Assembly: GCF_004959765.1 (NCBI RefSeq) | Contig: NZ_SJZD01000004.1 | Coordinates: forward strand, 46,424-110,423 | DNA length: 64,000 nt | Direction of reading: 5' to 3' | DNA from: Flavobacterium sp. H122 | GTDB taxonomy: Bacteria; Bacteroidota; Bacteroidia; Flavobacteriales; Flavobacteriaceae | Shown here: positions 7,694 to 16,901 of the stretch, in pieces | Layout of the letters: each line of letters begins with the position of its first letter | Numbering within the stretch: the first letter of the stretch is position 1 | Translations under genes and position numbers: made by a program | The notes under the pieces: generated by a model | What the model was told of the DNA's origin: nothing | Database searches by the model: none | Seen by the model: only the letters and a program-made list of their open reading frames with translations

Positions 7694-8754
7694 TATTTTA
7701 AAGTAAACTTCACAATTCTGTTTTTCCCCGAAGCAACAGCTGTTTTATTGTCAATAAATCTAAAAGCTATAAAGTCTTTATCAGGCAATAACTGCTGCCA
7801 TTTTTTACCACTGTCCCGAGAATAAAAAACACCGGTGGCTCCAGCAGTCAAAATGCATTTTCCATTTGTATCAGGCAGGAATTGAACACATGAAGCATAC
7901 CCAAAAGCGGCATTCTCTGCAATCAGTTTCCACTTTTTTCCTCCGTTGAAAGTAATTGCTTTATTTTGTAGGTTTTGTTCCAATTTTTCGTAATTACCGC
8001 CTGCAATAATTCCAATGTTTTCATCATAAAAATCAGAAGTAAATACTCCTGTCATGGCCTTACCCTGAACAATAGGTGTTTCATACCCAATCCATGTTTC
8101 TCCTTTATCTGCAGAAACATAAAACTTCGATTTTACTCCACCTGAAACCATAAAAAGCTTACCGTTTCTGTAAGTAATATTAGTGTTACTGGCTGCGAAA
8201 AATGCTTCGCCTTCAGCAAATTTCGGCAGACCTGTGCAGGATAATTTATTCCAGGTATTTCCTCCGTCTGAAGTTTTAATAATGGAAGGACAGCCATCTG
8301 TAGGATCCCCAATGGCAATGCCTTCTTTTTCATTCATAAAAAGGATGGCATCATAAAATACTTTTTCATGCTTTTCTTCATATACCAGACTGATTTGCTT
8401 AGATTCCTTATCAATTTTGTAAAGCAGGGCCGGATTGGCTACACTTAAAATAAAAACAGATTCAGGAGTCTGCGCTAAACTTCGGAATTCGAGTTTTAAA
8501 TTCTCTTTTTCAATGATTGCAGAAAAATCAGCCGCTCCGTTTAAAGAAATATACCCGTATTTACCGTTTGAAGCCCCATACCAGACTTTATCTTTGTCAA
8601 TGGCCAATGCTCTGCTGCTCATTTTTTCATTTAATAATGTATCCACAACTATTTGTGTATATCCGGGAGACTTTATTAAATTCTTATCTGTAGAACAGGA
8701 TAATTGTATAAAAATCATAAAAACGACCGCCAATCGAATTGATAATAGTTTCAT
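7693..8754 (-). CDS. Lipoprotein with BNR/YCF48-like beta-propeller repeats
   Basis: This 353-residue protein begins with a lipoprotein signal (MIFIQLSC, lipid-modified Cys about residue 20). The mature part carries repeated blades with the Asp-box/YCF48 pattern: SDGGNTWNKL, SADKGETWIG, NGGKKWKLI and SRDSGKKWQQL. These fold as a beta-propeller of the sialidase/Ycf48 type. Ycf48 helps assemble photosystem II; Bacteroidota homologues have no known function and are often annotated only as oxidoreductase or YCF48-like. It is a single gene, divergent from kup and convergent with the DJ-1 gene. Confidence 0.8.
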   Translation of the reverse strand: MKLLSIRLAVVFMIFIQLSCSTDKNLIKSPGYTQIVVDTLLNEKMSSRALAIDKDKVWYGASNGKYGYISLNGAADFSAIIEKENLKLEFRSLAQTPESVFILSVANPALLYKIDKESKQISLVYEEKHEKVFYDAILFMNEKEGIAIGDPTDGCPSIIKTSDGGNTWNKLSCTGLPKFAEGEAFFAASNTNITYRNGKLFMVSGGVKSKFYVSADKGETWIGYETPIVQGKAMTGVFTSDFYDENIGIIAGGNYEKLEQNLQNKAITFNGGKKWKLIAENAAFGYASCVQFLPDTNGKCILTAGATGVFYSRDSGKKWQQLLPDKDFIAFRFIDNKTAVASGKNRIVKFTLK

Positions 8755-8853
8755 ATTCAGTGATTTATTTTTTTAGTATGTAAATTTTGCCTAAAAATAC
8801 AAAGTATTATCTGCAAATATTTTACTTTTGATGTTTATTTTATTAACTTCAGT

Positions 8854-10824
8854 ATGAGCGCATCGCATCATCAAGACCTCCACAGCAAATATACTCTGGG
8901 TGGAATTCTTGTAACTCTTGGAATTATTTACGGTGATATTGGTACTTCACCTTTGTATGTAATGAAAGCCATTATTGGCAATCATGCAATTAGTCCGGAT
9001 GTTGTTTTAGGCGGAATTTCTGCCATCCTTTGGACATTAACTTTACAAACAACTTTAAAATATGTAATCATGACGCTTTCTGCCGATAACAACGGTGAAG
9101 GTGGAATTTTTGCATTGTATGCTTTAGTTAAAAGGACTAAAGTAAAATGGTTAATCATACCGGCTATTATTGGCGGTTCTGCCTTACTGGCCGATGGTAT
9201 TATTACTCCTCCTATTTCGGTTTCATCAGCTGTTGAAGGTTTACAATTGTATTTCCCTGAAATCAATACGGTGCCGATTGTAATAGGTATCCTGATAATG
9301 CTATTTATTATACAGCAGTTTGGCACCAGTCTGGTGGGTAAATTTTTTGCTCCTATGATGACAATCTGGTTTGGAATGCTGGCAATTCTTGGGATTATTC
9401 AAATTTCAGATAATTTTGATGTATTAAAAGCTGTAAACCCATACTATGCAATCCATTTATTGCAGATACATCCGGAAGGATTTTATGTGTTAGGTTTCGT
9501 TTTCCTTTGTACAACAGGGGCTGAAGCTTTATATTCTGACATGGGGCATTGCGGACGTCAAAACATTAGAATCAGCTGGATTTTTGTAAAAATTGCGTTG
9601 ATATTAAACTATTTCGGACAAGGAGCATATTTAATCAAACATCAGGGAGAAACTTTAAAAAGTATCAATCCAAATAACATTAACCCGTTTTATTTAGTAA
9701 TGCCTGATTGGTTCCAGCCATTTGGAATCCTTATTGCTACATTAGCTGCGGTAATTGCCTCTCAAGCCTTAATTTCAGGCTCATTTACTTTGATCAACGA
9801 GGCAATGCGCTTAAATTTCTGGCCGAAAGTTAAAATTAAATACCCAACAGTTTTAAAAGGGCAATTGTATATCCCTTCAATCAATTGGTTATTATTGGCT
9901 GGCTGTATAGGTATTGTTTTATACTTTAAAGAATCAGGAAAAATGGAAGCCGCTTATGGTCTTGCAATTGTACTTTGTATGATTATGACAACGATTTTAT
10001 TAATGTACTATATGGTAATCAAACGCATAGCTGTTTATATAATCGTACCGGTTGTTCTGTTCTATCTTACAATTGAATTGAGCTTTTTGGTTGCCTGTTT
10101 AGACAAATTCCCTCATGGTGGTTATGTGACTATAATTATTGCATCTGCTTTGATTGCTATTATGGCGATTTGGTACAAAGCAAAACAGATTGGTAAAACA
10201 TATACCAAATTCGTTAAAGTCGATAGTTATAAAAAAGTACTGGCAGAATTAAGTGTAGATTTATCAATTCCTAAATATGCTACACATTTGGTTTACATGA
10301 CAAATGCAGGACGTACTGATGAAATTGAAGAAAAAGTAATGTATTCTATATTGCAGAAACGTCCTAAAAGAGCTGACATGTATTGGTTCATTCACGTTAA
10401 TGTTACTAACGAACCTTATAAAAAAGAATACCGTGTTACTGAAATCATAAAAGACGATCTATACCGTATAGACTTCAATCTTGGATTTAGAGAGCCAACC
10501 AAGATTAACTTAATGTTTAAAGAAGTTATCAAGGATATGGTTGAAAAGGGTGAAGTGGATATCACCAGCCGTTATGAATCTTTGCATAAAAACAAAATTT
10601 TAGGTGATTTCAAATTTGTACTTTCTGAAAAATATCTTTCAAACGACAGTTTCCTGAGTTTTTACGAAAAAGTAGTCATGAATACATATTTCTTCTTAAA
10701 ACAGTTCTCACTTTCTGAAGAAAAGGCCTTTGGATTAGATATCAGTTCAGTAAAAATTGAAAAATTCCCAATGGTGCTTCATGCTCCTGAGAAGATTGAA
10801 ATGACACGAGTTTATAAAGACTGA
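8854..10824 (+). CDS. kup: Kup-family low-affinity potassium transporter
   Basis: This 656-residue protein matches Kup in length and layout. The first helix region is LGIIYGDIGTSPLYVMKAI, the hallmark of the family, and LSADNNGEGGIFALYAL is the conserved loop after helix 2. About twelve membrane segments end near residue 435, followed by a 200-residue soluble domain. Kup takes up K+ with protons across the inner membrane. A bestrophin-like channel gene follows after only 5 bp, so cation and anion flux may be co-regulated. The start at 8854 fits the family N-terminus. Confidence 0.95.
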   Translation: MSASHHQDLHSKYTLGGILVTLGIIYGDIGTSPLYVMKAIIGNHAISPDVVLGGISAILWTLTLQTTLKYVIMTLSADNNGEGGIFALYALVKRTKVKWLIIPAIIGGSALLADGIITPPISVSSAVEGLQLYFPEINTVPIVIGILIMLFIIQQFGTSLVGKFFAPMMTIWFGMLAILGIIQISDNFDVLKAVNPYYAIHLLQIHPEGFYVLGFVFLCTTGAEALYSDMGHCGRQNIRISWIFVKIALILNYFGQGAYLIKHQGETLKSINPNNINPFYLVMPDWFQPFGILIATLAAVIASQALISGSFTLINEAMRLNFWPKVKIKYPTVLKGQLYIPSINWLLLAGCIGIVLYFKESGKMEAAYGLAIVLCMIMTTILLMYYMVIKRIAVYIIVPVVLFYLTIELSFLVACLDKFPHGGYVTIIIASALIAIMAIWYKAKQIGKTYTKFVKVDSYKKVLAELSVDLSIPKYATHLVYMTNAGRTDEIEEKVMYSILQKRPKRADMYWFIHVNVTNEPYKKEYRVTEIIKDDLYRIDFNLGFREPTKINLMFKEVIKDMVEKGEVDITSRYESLHKNKILGDFKFVLSEKYLSNDSFLSFYEKVVMNTYFFLKQFSLSEEKAFGLDISSVKIEKFPMVLHAPEKIEMTRVYKD

Positions 10825-10829
10825 TTACT

Positions 10830-11693
10830 ATGATTTCATACAATCCTAAAGATTGGTTTACATTTATATTCAAATTTCATAAAGCGGATACTTTCAGACA
10901 ATTATTACCGCTGATGATAAGCATAGGTATTTTTTCGGGTATCATTGCATATCTTGAATTGGAGCATTTTAATTTAGCTGAAAATCATAATTTAAAAAAC
11001 ATTCCCATCATGCACGGCATGCTGGGATTTGTTATTTCATTATTACTCGTTTTTAGAACAAACACCGCTTATGACCGTTGGTGGGAAGGCAGAAAGCAAT
11101 GGGGAGCTTTAGTAAACAACAGCCGTAATTTAGCGATAAAACTATCTGCTTTGCTTACTGAAAAAGAGGATAAGATTTTCTTTAAAAAAGCTATTCCTAA
11201 TTTTGCCCACATATTAAGTTTACATTTAAAAGATGAAACGATAAGTCATGAACTTTTTGAGGAGTATAACATTAATGTTGAACACAAAAAGCACAAACCA
11301 AATCAGTTGGTAAAACTGATGTCTAAAAAACTGTTCGAATTAAAAAGAAACGGCAAACTTACAGATGAGAACCTTATTTTCATCAATCCTGAAATCACTT
11401 CATTCTTAGATATCTGCGGAGCCTGTGAAAGAATCAAGAATACTCCTATTCCGTTTTCATACAGCGTATTCCTGAAAAAATTCATCTTCTTTTATGTAAT
11501 GACATTACCTTTTGGATATGTCTTTAGCTTAGGCTATTACACCATTCCGGTTGTTATTTTTATTTTTTATGTTTTGGCCAGTTTGGAATTAATCGCCGAG
11601 GAAATTGAAGATCCTTTTGGTAATGATGAAAATGATTTACCAACACAAAGAATTGCCGAAAACATTAAAAAAAATATAGAAGAAATATTATAA
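10830..11693 (+). CDS. Bestrophin family ion channel (UPF0187)
   Basis: This 287-residue protein matches bacterial bestrophins in length. The motif LLVFRTNTAYDRWWEGRKQWG at about residues 70-90 is the family signature. Hydrophobic segments lie near residues 25-45, 65-80, 210-230 and 235-255, and the C-terminal IAEEIEDPFG is the conserved acidic segment after the last helix. Bacterial bestrophins are pentameric channels; some conduct cations, others anions. Five base pairs separate it from kup, so the two are very likely one transcript. It ends in a strong terminator. Confidence 0.92.
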   Translation: MISYNPKDWFTFIFKFHKADTFRQLLPLMISIGIFSGIIAYLELEHFNLAENHNLKNIPIMHGMLGFVISLLLVFRTNTAYDRWWEGRKQWGALVNNSRNLAIKLSALLTEKEDKIFFKKAIPNFAHILSLHLKDETISHELFEEYNINVEHKKHKPNQLVKLMSKKLFELKRNGKLTDENLIFINPEITSFLDICGACERIKNTPIPFSYSVFLKKFIFFYVMTLPFGYVFSLGYYTIPVVIFIFYVLASLELIAEEIEDPFGNDENDLPTQRIAENIKKNIEEIL

Positions 11694-11726
11694 AAAAATG
11701 TCCGTTTAGAACGGACATTTTTTTTA
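11692..11726. terminator. Bidirectional terminator
   Basis: TGTCCGTT (11699-11706) pairs with AACGGACA (11710-11717) over loop TAG, flanked by A7 and a long T run that extend the stem. It serves the bestrophin gene and the convergent endonuclease gene. Confidence 0.9.
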
Positions 11727-13733
11727 TTTGATTATTAATTTCTTTACTGCTGTTTTATTTCCTTCTTTTATCTTAACAAGATACACTCCTGAGGTCAGAT
11801 TTAAATCAAGTCTCGAATCAGGCTCGTAACCTGCATTATATACTTTTTGACCGGTAATACTGAAAACTTCTAAATCGGCAGCATTTTTTAACCCTGCAAT
11901 TTGAAGAATTCCATTTGAAGGATTAGGATACATAATAACATCAAGTATCTCCTGTCCGTCATTCGAAAGTGTTGCCGACCATGTCTGCCCGAACTTGCTT
12001 CCAAATACATAATCTGCCAATTCCGGATAATCAATAAATGGATTTCTGTTTTTCTGCCAATTGTAAATCACATTGTTTCGGTTCATTTCAAAATCATCAG
12101 CGCTGTCAGTTTTGTTCCAAGCTAATAATGTTGCTAAATCACCTATATTGCCAACCGGAGTTTCTGATGGGAATCCATTAACTACATTTAATCCGTTATA
12201 TCGAACACACATATAAAATATTGCTCTGGACACATCCCCTCTCCAGCTTCCTGCTGTTCCGGAAGGACCATTGTAATCATCAGTTCCTGAAGGGTCCACA
12301 CCAAAATTTTTATTATTCCGAGAGGAATTTTCAGGACTATCCTCAGCGCGAATGTGATGCGCATCTGCTCCGCCTGCGGTAATATCATCTGCATCAGTAG
12401 GTAACCATGCATCTATTCCGTCATTCGGCAGACTATCATCCAGTTGAAAATCTCCTCTTGACTGGCAATAAATATGTTCTCTGTTCCATTTCCCTGTACC
12501 GCTTGAACCTTTATGCTGATCTAATTTTGACCTTGACTGCTCTACATACATCAACCATACATTACTGCTGTTTGCCGGATCAGTATCTGCTTCTTTTAAA
12601 ATATCCCAAACATCCGCATAGCTATGCTCCCTAACTATTGATGGATCTGCAATAATATCCTGAATAGCCTGTTTTAACTGATTTCCTGACTTTCCTTCCA
12701 GCGAATCATAATAACCTGCCGGAATATTTCTTGATACCAAACCATGAGTGGGATTTAAAGGATTACCCCAGGTTTGTACTATATAATCATTATCATGTAT
12801 CCTTACATTTATATTATTGCTGACAAGCTCATATTCTGAAGGTAATTGATTGATGACTAAAATCAATGTTTCATCCCCTTCATTCAAAACATCATCTATC
12901 AATGAAAAATTAATCACAGCGTTGTTGGAACCAACAGGAATTGTTGCTGTTAAACTTCCTGTGTAATCATCAGTTGTAAAAGTTCCGTTTTCAATTGAAT
13001 AGATTAAATTCAAATCTGAACCCGTCACAGGTGTCTGTGTACTAAAGGTAATTTGAAAATTATTTCCTTCTGTTAAATTTCCTAATGGATTTAAAGTGGC
13101 AGTTACTCTGTTAAAGATAAAACCTGAACCATCATTATTTGCTCCAGGTGTAGGTAATTTTACGTCATAACTTCCGTCATTTTTTCTTTGAATGGAGTGA
13201 GTATCCTTGGATGCATTCAAATTTTCATTAATACTGGTAAAAGTTCTCCCGGATAAATTCAAAGCATCTATAATAGCAGTCGCTGTAACAGAACCTCCTA
13301 TATGATATACAATTGCATCAACCAAATTAGTTGCTGATGCTGCTGTACCTGTTGGAAAATCATTCCCGTTCCCTAAATAAAGACCTATAGCATCAGGACC
13401 ATTTTGAATATTATCTATTTCATTTGCAAAATATCTGTTGGGTACCGGGGAAATCTGAGGCCCGCCTATAGTTGCTATTCCATTGACATTTGTTACAATA
13501 CCGTCTAAATCATAGGCTCTGTAGGATGCATTTGATGTACCTCCGGAACCTGCATTAAAAAAAACCAGAACATAACCGTCAAGAGAAAAGTTTGGAGTTG
13601 AAGACTTAAACTCAACAAACTCTTTATAATCAGAACTTGCCTGATCAGCATCCAGTTCATTAATAACAACTTGTGAAAAGGCTTTCAGTGAAAATATTAA
13701 ACCTAATACTGCAAAAAATAGTTTTTGTTTCAT
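11724..13733 (-). CDS. Secreted endonuclease I with lamin-tail and Calx-beta-like domains and a T9SS sorting domain
   Basis: The start at 13733 (MKQKLFFAVLGLIFSLKAFS) gives a signal peptide; the in-frame upstream codons lack support. The domains in order are: a lamin-tail-like beta-sandwich (VVINELDADQ, about residues 20-200), a Calx-beta-like segment (about 210-320, with DEGDETLILVI), an endonuclease I domain (about 330-580) with the catalytic motif GKWNREHIYCQSRG, and a T9SS type A sorting domain (MYPNPSNGIL... to KKLIIK). The enzyme should be exported by the Sec and type IX systems and degrade extracellular DNA, supplying nucleotides or cutting biofilm DNA. Monocistronic, minus strand. Confidence 0.92.
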   Translation of the reverse strand: MKQKLFFAVLGLIFSLKAFSQVVINELDADQASSDYKEFVEFKSSTPNFSLDGYVLVFFNAGSGGTSNASYRAYDLDGIVTNVNGIATIGGPQISPVPNRYFANEIDNIQNGPDAIGLYLGNGNDFPTGTAASATNLVDAIVYHIGGSVTATAIIDALNLSGRTFTSINENLNASKDTHSIQRKNDGSYDVKLPTPGANNDGSGFIFNRVTATLNPLGNLTEGNNFQITFSTQTPVTGSDLNLIYSIENGTFTTDDYTGSLTATIPVGSNNAVINFSLIDDVLNEGDETLILVINQLPSEYELVSNNINVRIHDNDYIVQTWGNPLNPTHGLVSRNIPAGYYDSLEGKSGNQLKQAIQDIIADPSIVREHSYADVWDILKEADTDPANSSNVWLMYVEQSRSKLDQHKGSSGTGKWNREHIYCQSRGDFQLDDSLPNDGIDAWLPTDADDITAGGADAHHIRAEDSPENSSRNNKNFGVDPSGTDDYNGPSGTAGSWRGDVSRAIFYMCVRYNGLNVVNGFPSETPVGNIGDLATLLAWNKTDSADDFEMNRNNVIYNWQKNRNPFIDYPELADYVFGSKFGQTWSATLSNDGQEILDVIMYPNPSNGILQIAGLKNAADLEVFSITGQKVYNAGYEPDSRLDLNLTSGVYLVKIKEGNKTAVKKLIIK

Positions 13734-13916
13734 ATAAATAATTTGGGGGGAGCGCAATTTAACTATTTTTTCAAATTAAAAACCAAATTCTTACAAAATA
13801 TTCAAAAAAGAGGGCGAATCAATAATTAAATTTCAATAAAAAACAGCAGCATCAATTTTATACCGCTTAACGGTATTAATTATTATTTCACTACATTGCA
13901 TTTTAAATTTTATTTT

Positions 13917-16719
13917 TTGAAAAAAATATTCCAAATACTGTTACTATTTATTTTAAACTCCCACTGGAACAGTTGGGCACAGCAAAAAATAGCAATAAAG
14001 GCCAAATTAATTCCTGAAAAAAACAGCCTTTTTGTACAACAAAAAATAGTTTATAAAAACAATACAAATCAGTCAGTAAACAAATTAATTATTAACGACT
14101 GGAATCATAGCTATTCCAACAGGAAAACCAAATTAGGCCAACGGTTTTCTGATCAGTTTGTAAGAAATTTTCACCTGTCTTCCGCTAAAGAAAGAGGAAA
14201 TACAACTATTGAAAAATTAACAATCAATCAATTTTATGCAAATTGGTGCCGTATTGACGACCAGATTGATTTAATTGAACTGCAGACACCACCGTTAAAA
14301 AAAGGCGAATCAATTACAATTGATATCGAATACGAACTAAGAATACCCGATGCTAAATTCACCAAGTGGGGTGTCAATAAAGGCAACTATTACTTAAAAG
14401 ACTGTTTTTTACTGATAGCTAAAAATCAAAACGGCGTAAATCTGCAATACAGCAATGAAAATATTGAAGATGCCGCACTTGAAGAAATTGAAAACATTAC
14501 ATTTGAATTTGACATTCCTGAAAATTATAAGATAACATCAAATTTACCGCTTTCCGCTCCTACTCTTTTTAATGGAAAGAATTGTAAAGAATTTCAGTTT
14601 TCAATAGAAAAAAACTTATCATTCGAAACTTTTCTCAATGATAAAATGACGGTGGAAACCAATCTTTACGGTTCAAGAATCAATGAAATACAAAAAGCTT
14701 TGATTATTGATAAAATCATTAATTATTTTGATGAAAAACTCGGGGCTTCAAAAGAAAAAAAAAATAATTGTATCACAGGTTGACTATGACCGAAATCCTT
14801 TTTACGGCTTAAACCAATTACCTTCTTTTATCAGTCCTTTTCCAAATTCATTTCTTTACGAATTGAAATTTTTAAAGGCTTATTCGCAAAATTACCTTAA
14901 ACAGAATTTAAACATAAATCTCAGAAAAGACCATTATTTACTCAACGGAATTCAAAACTACCTGTTAATCAATTATATTGAAGAAAACTATCCTGATTTA
15001 AAATTGGTAGGAACTTTAGGCAATTTCAAAATAACGAAAAGCTATCAATTGGCCAAGGCTGAATTTAACGACCAATATTTTCTTGCTTATTTACTGATGG
15101 GGCGTAAAAATCTTGATCAAAGCCTTACCGAATCAAGAGAAAACTTAGTAAAATTCAATGAGCAGATTGCATCAAGATATAAAGCAGGATTGACTTTTAA
15201 GTTTTTAAGCAAATACCTCAATAACGATGCATTGGATAAAAGTATTATCCAGTTTCTGGAAATCAACAAAACACGGTTTACAACCTCAAAAGATTTTGAA
15301 ACAATTTTAAAATCCAATTCAAAAGAAAACTTAGATTGGTTTTTTAATGAAATGATTGATTCCAATAAGCAAATTGATTATGCTTTCGGCAGAAAAAAAG
15401 AAGAAAAAAATACAATTACCATTGCTGTAAAAAACAAATCAGAAAGCATGGTTCCTTTTATGGTAACCGGGTATAAAAAAAGAACGAAAGTATTTGAAAA
15501 ATGGATAAAACCACATCAACTTAAAGATACATCTATTACTGTTTTTAATGACAGTATAGATCGACTGGCAATCAACCGAGATAATTATTTTACAGAAATA
15601 AACAACCGCAACAATTTTAAAAGTTTAAAAGGCTTTTTAAGTTCAAACAAACCCTTCAAATTTGCTTTTATAAGAGATATTGAAAATGCAAAATACAATC
15701 AGGTATTTTATTATCCGGAAATAGGTTACAATGTTTATGACGGCGCAATTATAACTTTAGCATTAAATAACAGAAGTTTAATAGAAAGACCCTTTACCTA
15801 TAATTTAAGTCCCAGTTATTCTACATCCACACAGTCAATTACTGGTGCAACCTATTTTAATTATGTTTTCAATTCTCCAAATAAAAGATTTTTTCAAACC
15901 AGAGTATCATTTACAAGTGCTTACTTTCATTATATAGAAAATGCCTCCTATTTAAGGATTACACCATCAGTATTGTTTCGTTTCAGAGAAAACCAAATAA
16001 AAGAAAACAAATCAAAGTCATTATTTTTACGCCAGATAATCGTAAAAAAAGAATATAGTCCGCTTGCAGTTAATGACAACAGTCCTTTAAATTATTCGGT
16101 ATTTGATGCCAGATTCGCAATAGGTGACAGTGAAACAGCTCAGGGCTATGGGGTTTTAACCAATCTGCAGTTTGGGGATAAATTTGGAAAATTAATATCA
16201 GAAGTAAATTACAGGAAATTATTTGAAAGCAATTATCAAATAGGGTTCCGTTTTTATGGTGGATTATTTTTATACAATAATTCAAATACCGATTATTTCA
16301 GTTTTGGTCTCGACCGTCCAAAAGATTATTTATTTGACTATCAGTTTTACGGAAGAAGCGAAAGTTCAGGCTTTTTCAGTCAGCAGATTATTATTGCCGA
16401 AGGAGGTTTCAAATCCAAATTCGTTAATCCTTATGCCAATCAATGGATGAGCACATTAAATATTACCTCTTCAATATGGAAATGGATTCAATTATATGGC
16501 GATATAGGAGCTTATAAAAACAAAGGGCTAAATCCAGAATTTGTTTATGACAGTGGCATACATTTTAATCTGGTTCCTGATTATTTTGAAATATATTGTC
16601 CTGTATATTCTAAAAACGGCTGGGAAATTGCTGACAAAAATTATGGTGAAAAAATAAGATTTCAATTTACTTTAAACCCAAAAATATTAATTGGAATTTT
16701 TACCAGAAAATGGTTTTAA
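13917..16719 (+). pseudogene. M1-peptidase-like protein with beta-barrel C-terminus, interrupted by a frameshift
   Basis: Two overlapping reading frames form one gene. The first begins at a TTG at 13917 (KKIFQILLLFILNSHW, signal peptide) and ends at 14783. The second continues to 16719. They meet at an A10 run (14755-14764); one A fewer gives a single 933-residue protein. The N-terminal part resembles the M1 aminopeptidase beta-domain and the second part resembles the M1 helical domain (NLRKDHYLLNGIQNYL), but I see no HExxH zinc motif. From about residue 590 on, aromatic beta-strand patterns to the final TRKWF suggest an outer-membrane barrel. The indel could be a sequencing error, phase variation or true decay. 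Confidence 0.65.
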
Positions 16720-16753
16720 AAATCATAAAAAAGCATGTTTTTTATGATTTTTT
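16718..16753 (+). terminator. Rho-independent terminator
   Basis: AAATCATAAAAAA pairs with TTTTTTATGATTT around GCATG, followed by more T. It begins at the stop codon of the M1-like gene. Confidence 0.75.
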
Positions 16754-16901
16754 ATTACATAAATTAAATTTTTATTGAATTATTTAAAATTTAAACATTC
16801 AAAAAAGACTTTAAAATAGAAAATGTATAATTAATATTTTCGCATCAAAGTTAGATTATATCGTGTTTTTGTTTAAATTTGTCAGCATTACACGACACAA
16901 T

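Noticed and set aside
8982..9326. Antisense 114-codon frame inside kup
   Set aside because: Lies fully within a highly conserved transporter gene; shadow frame.
13896..13917. Upstream TTG start for the M1-like gene
   Set aside because: It would put several aromatic residues before the Lys-Lys of a normal signal peptide; the TTG at 13917 fits better.
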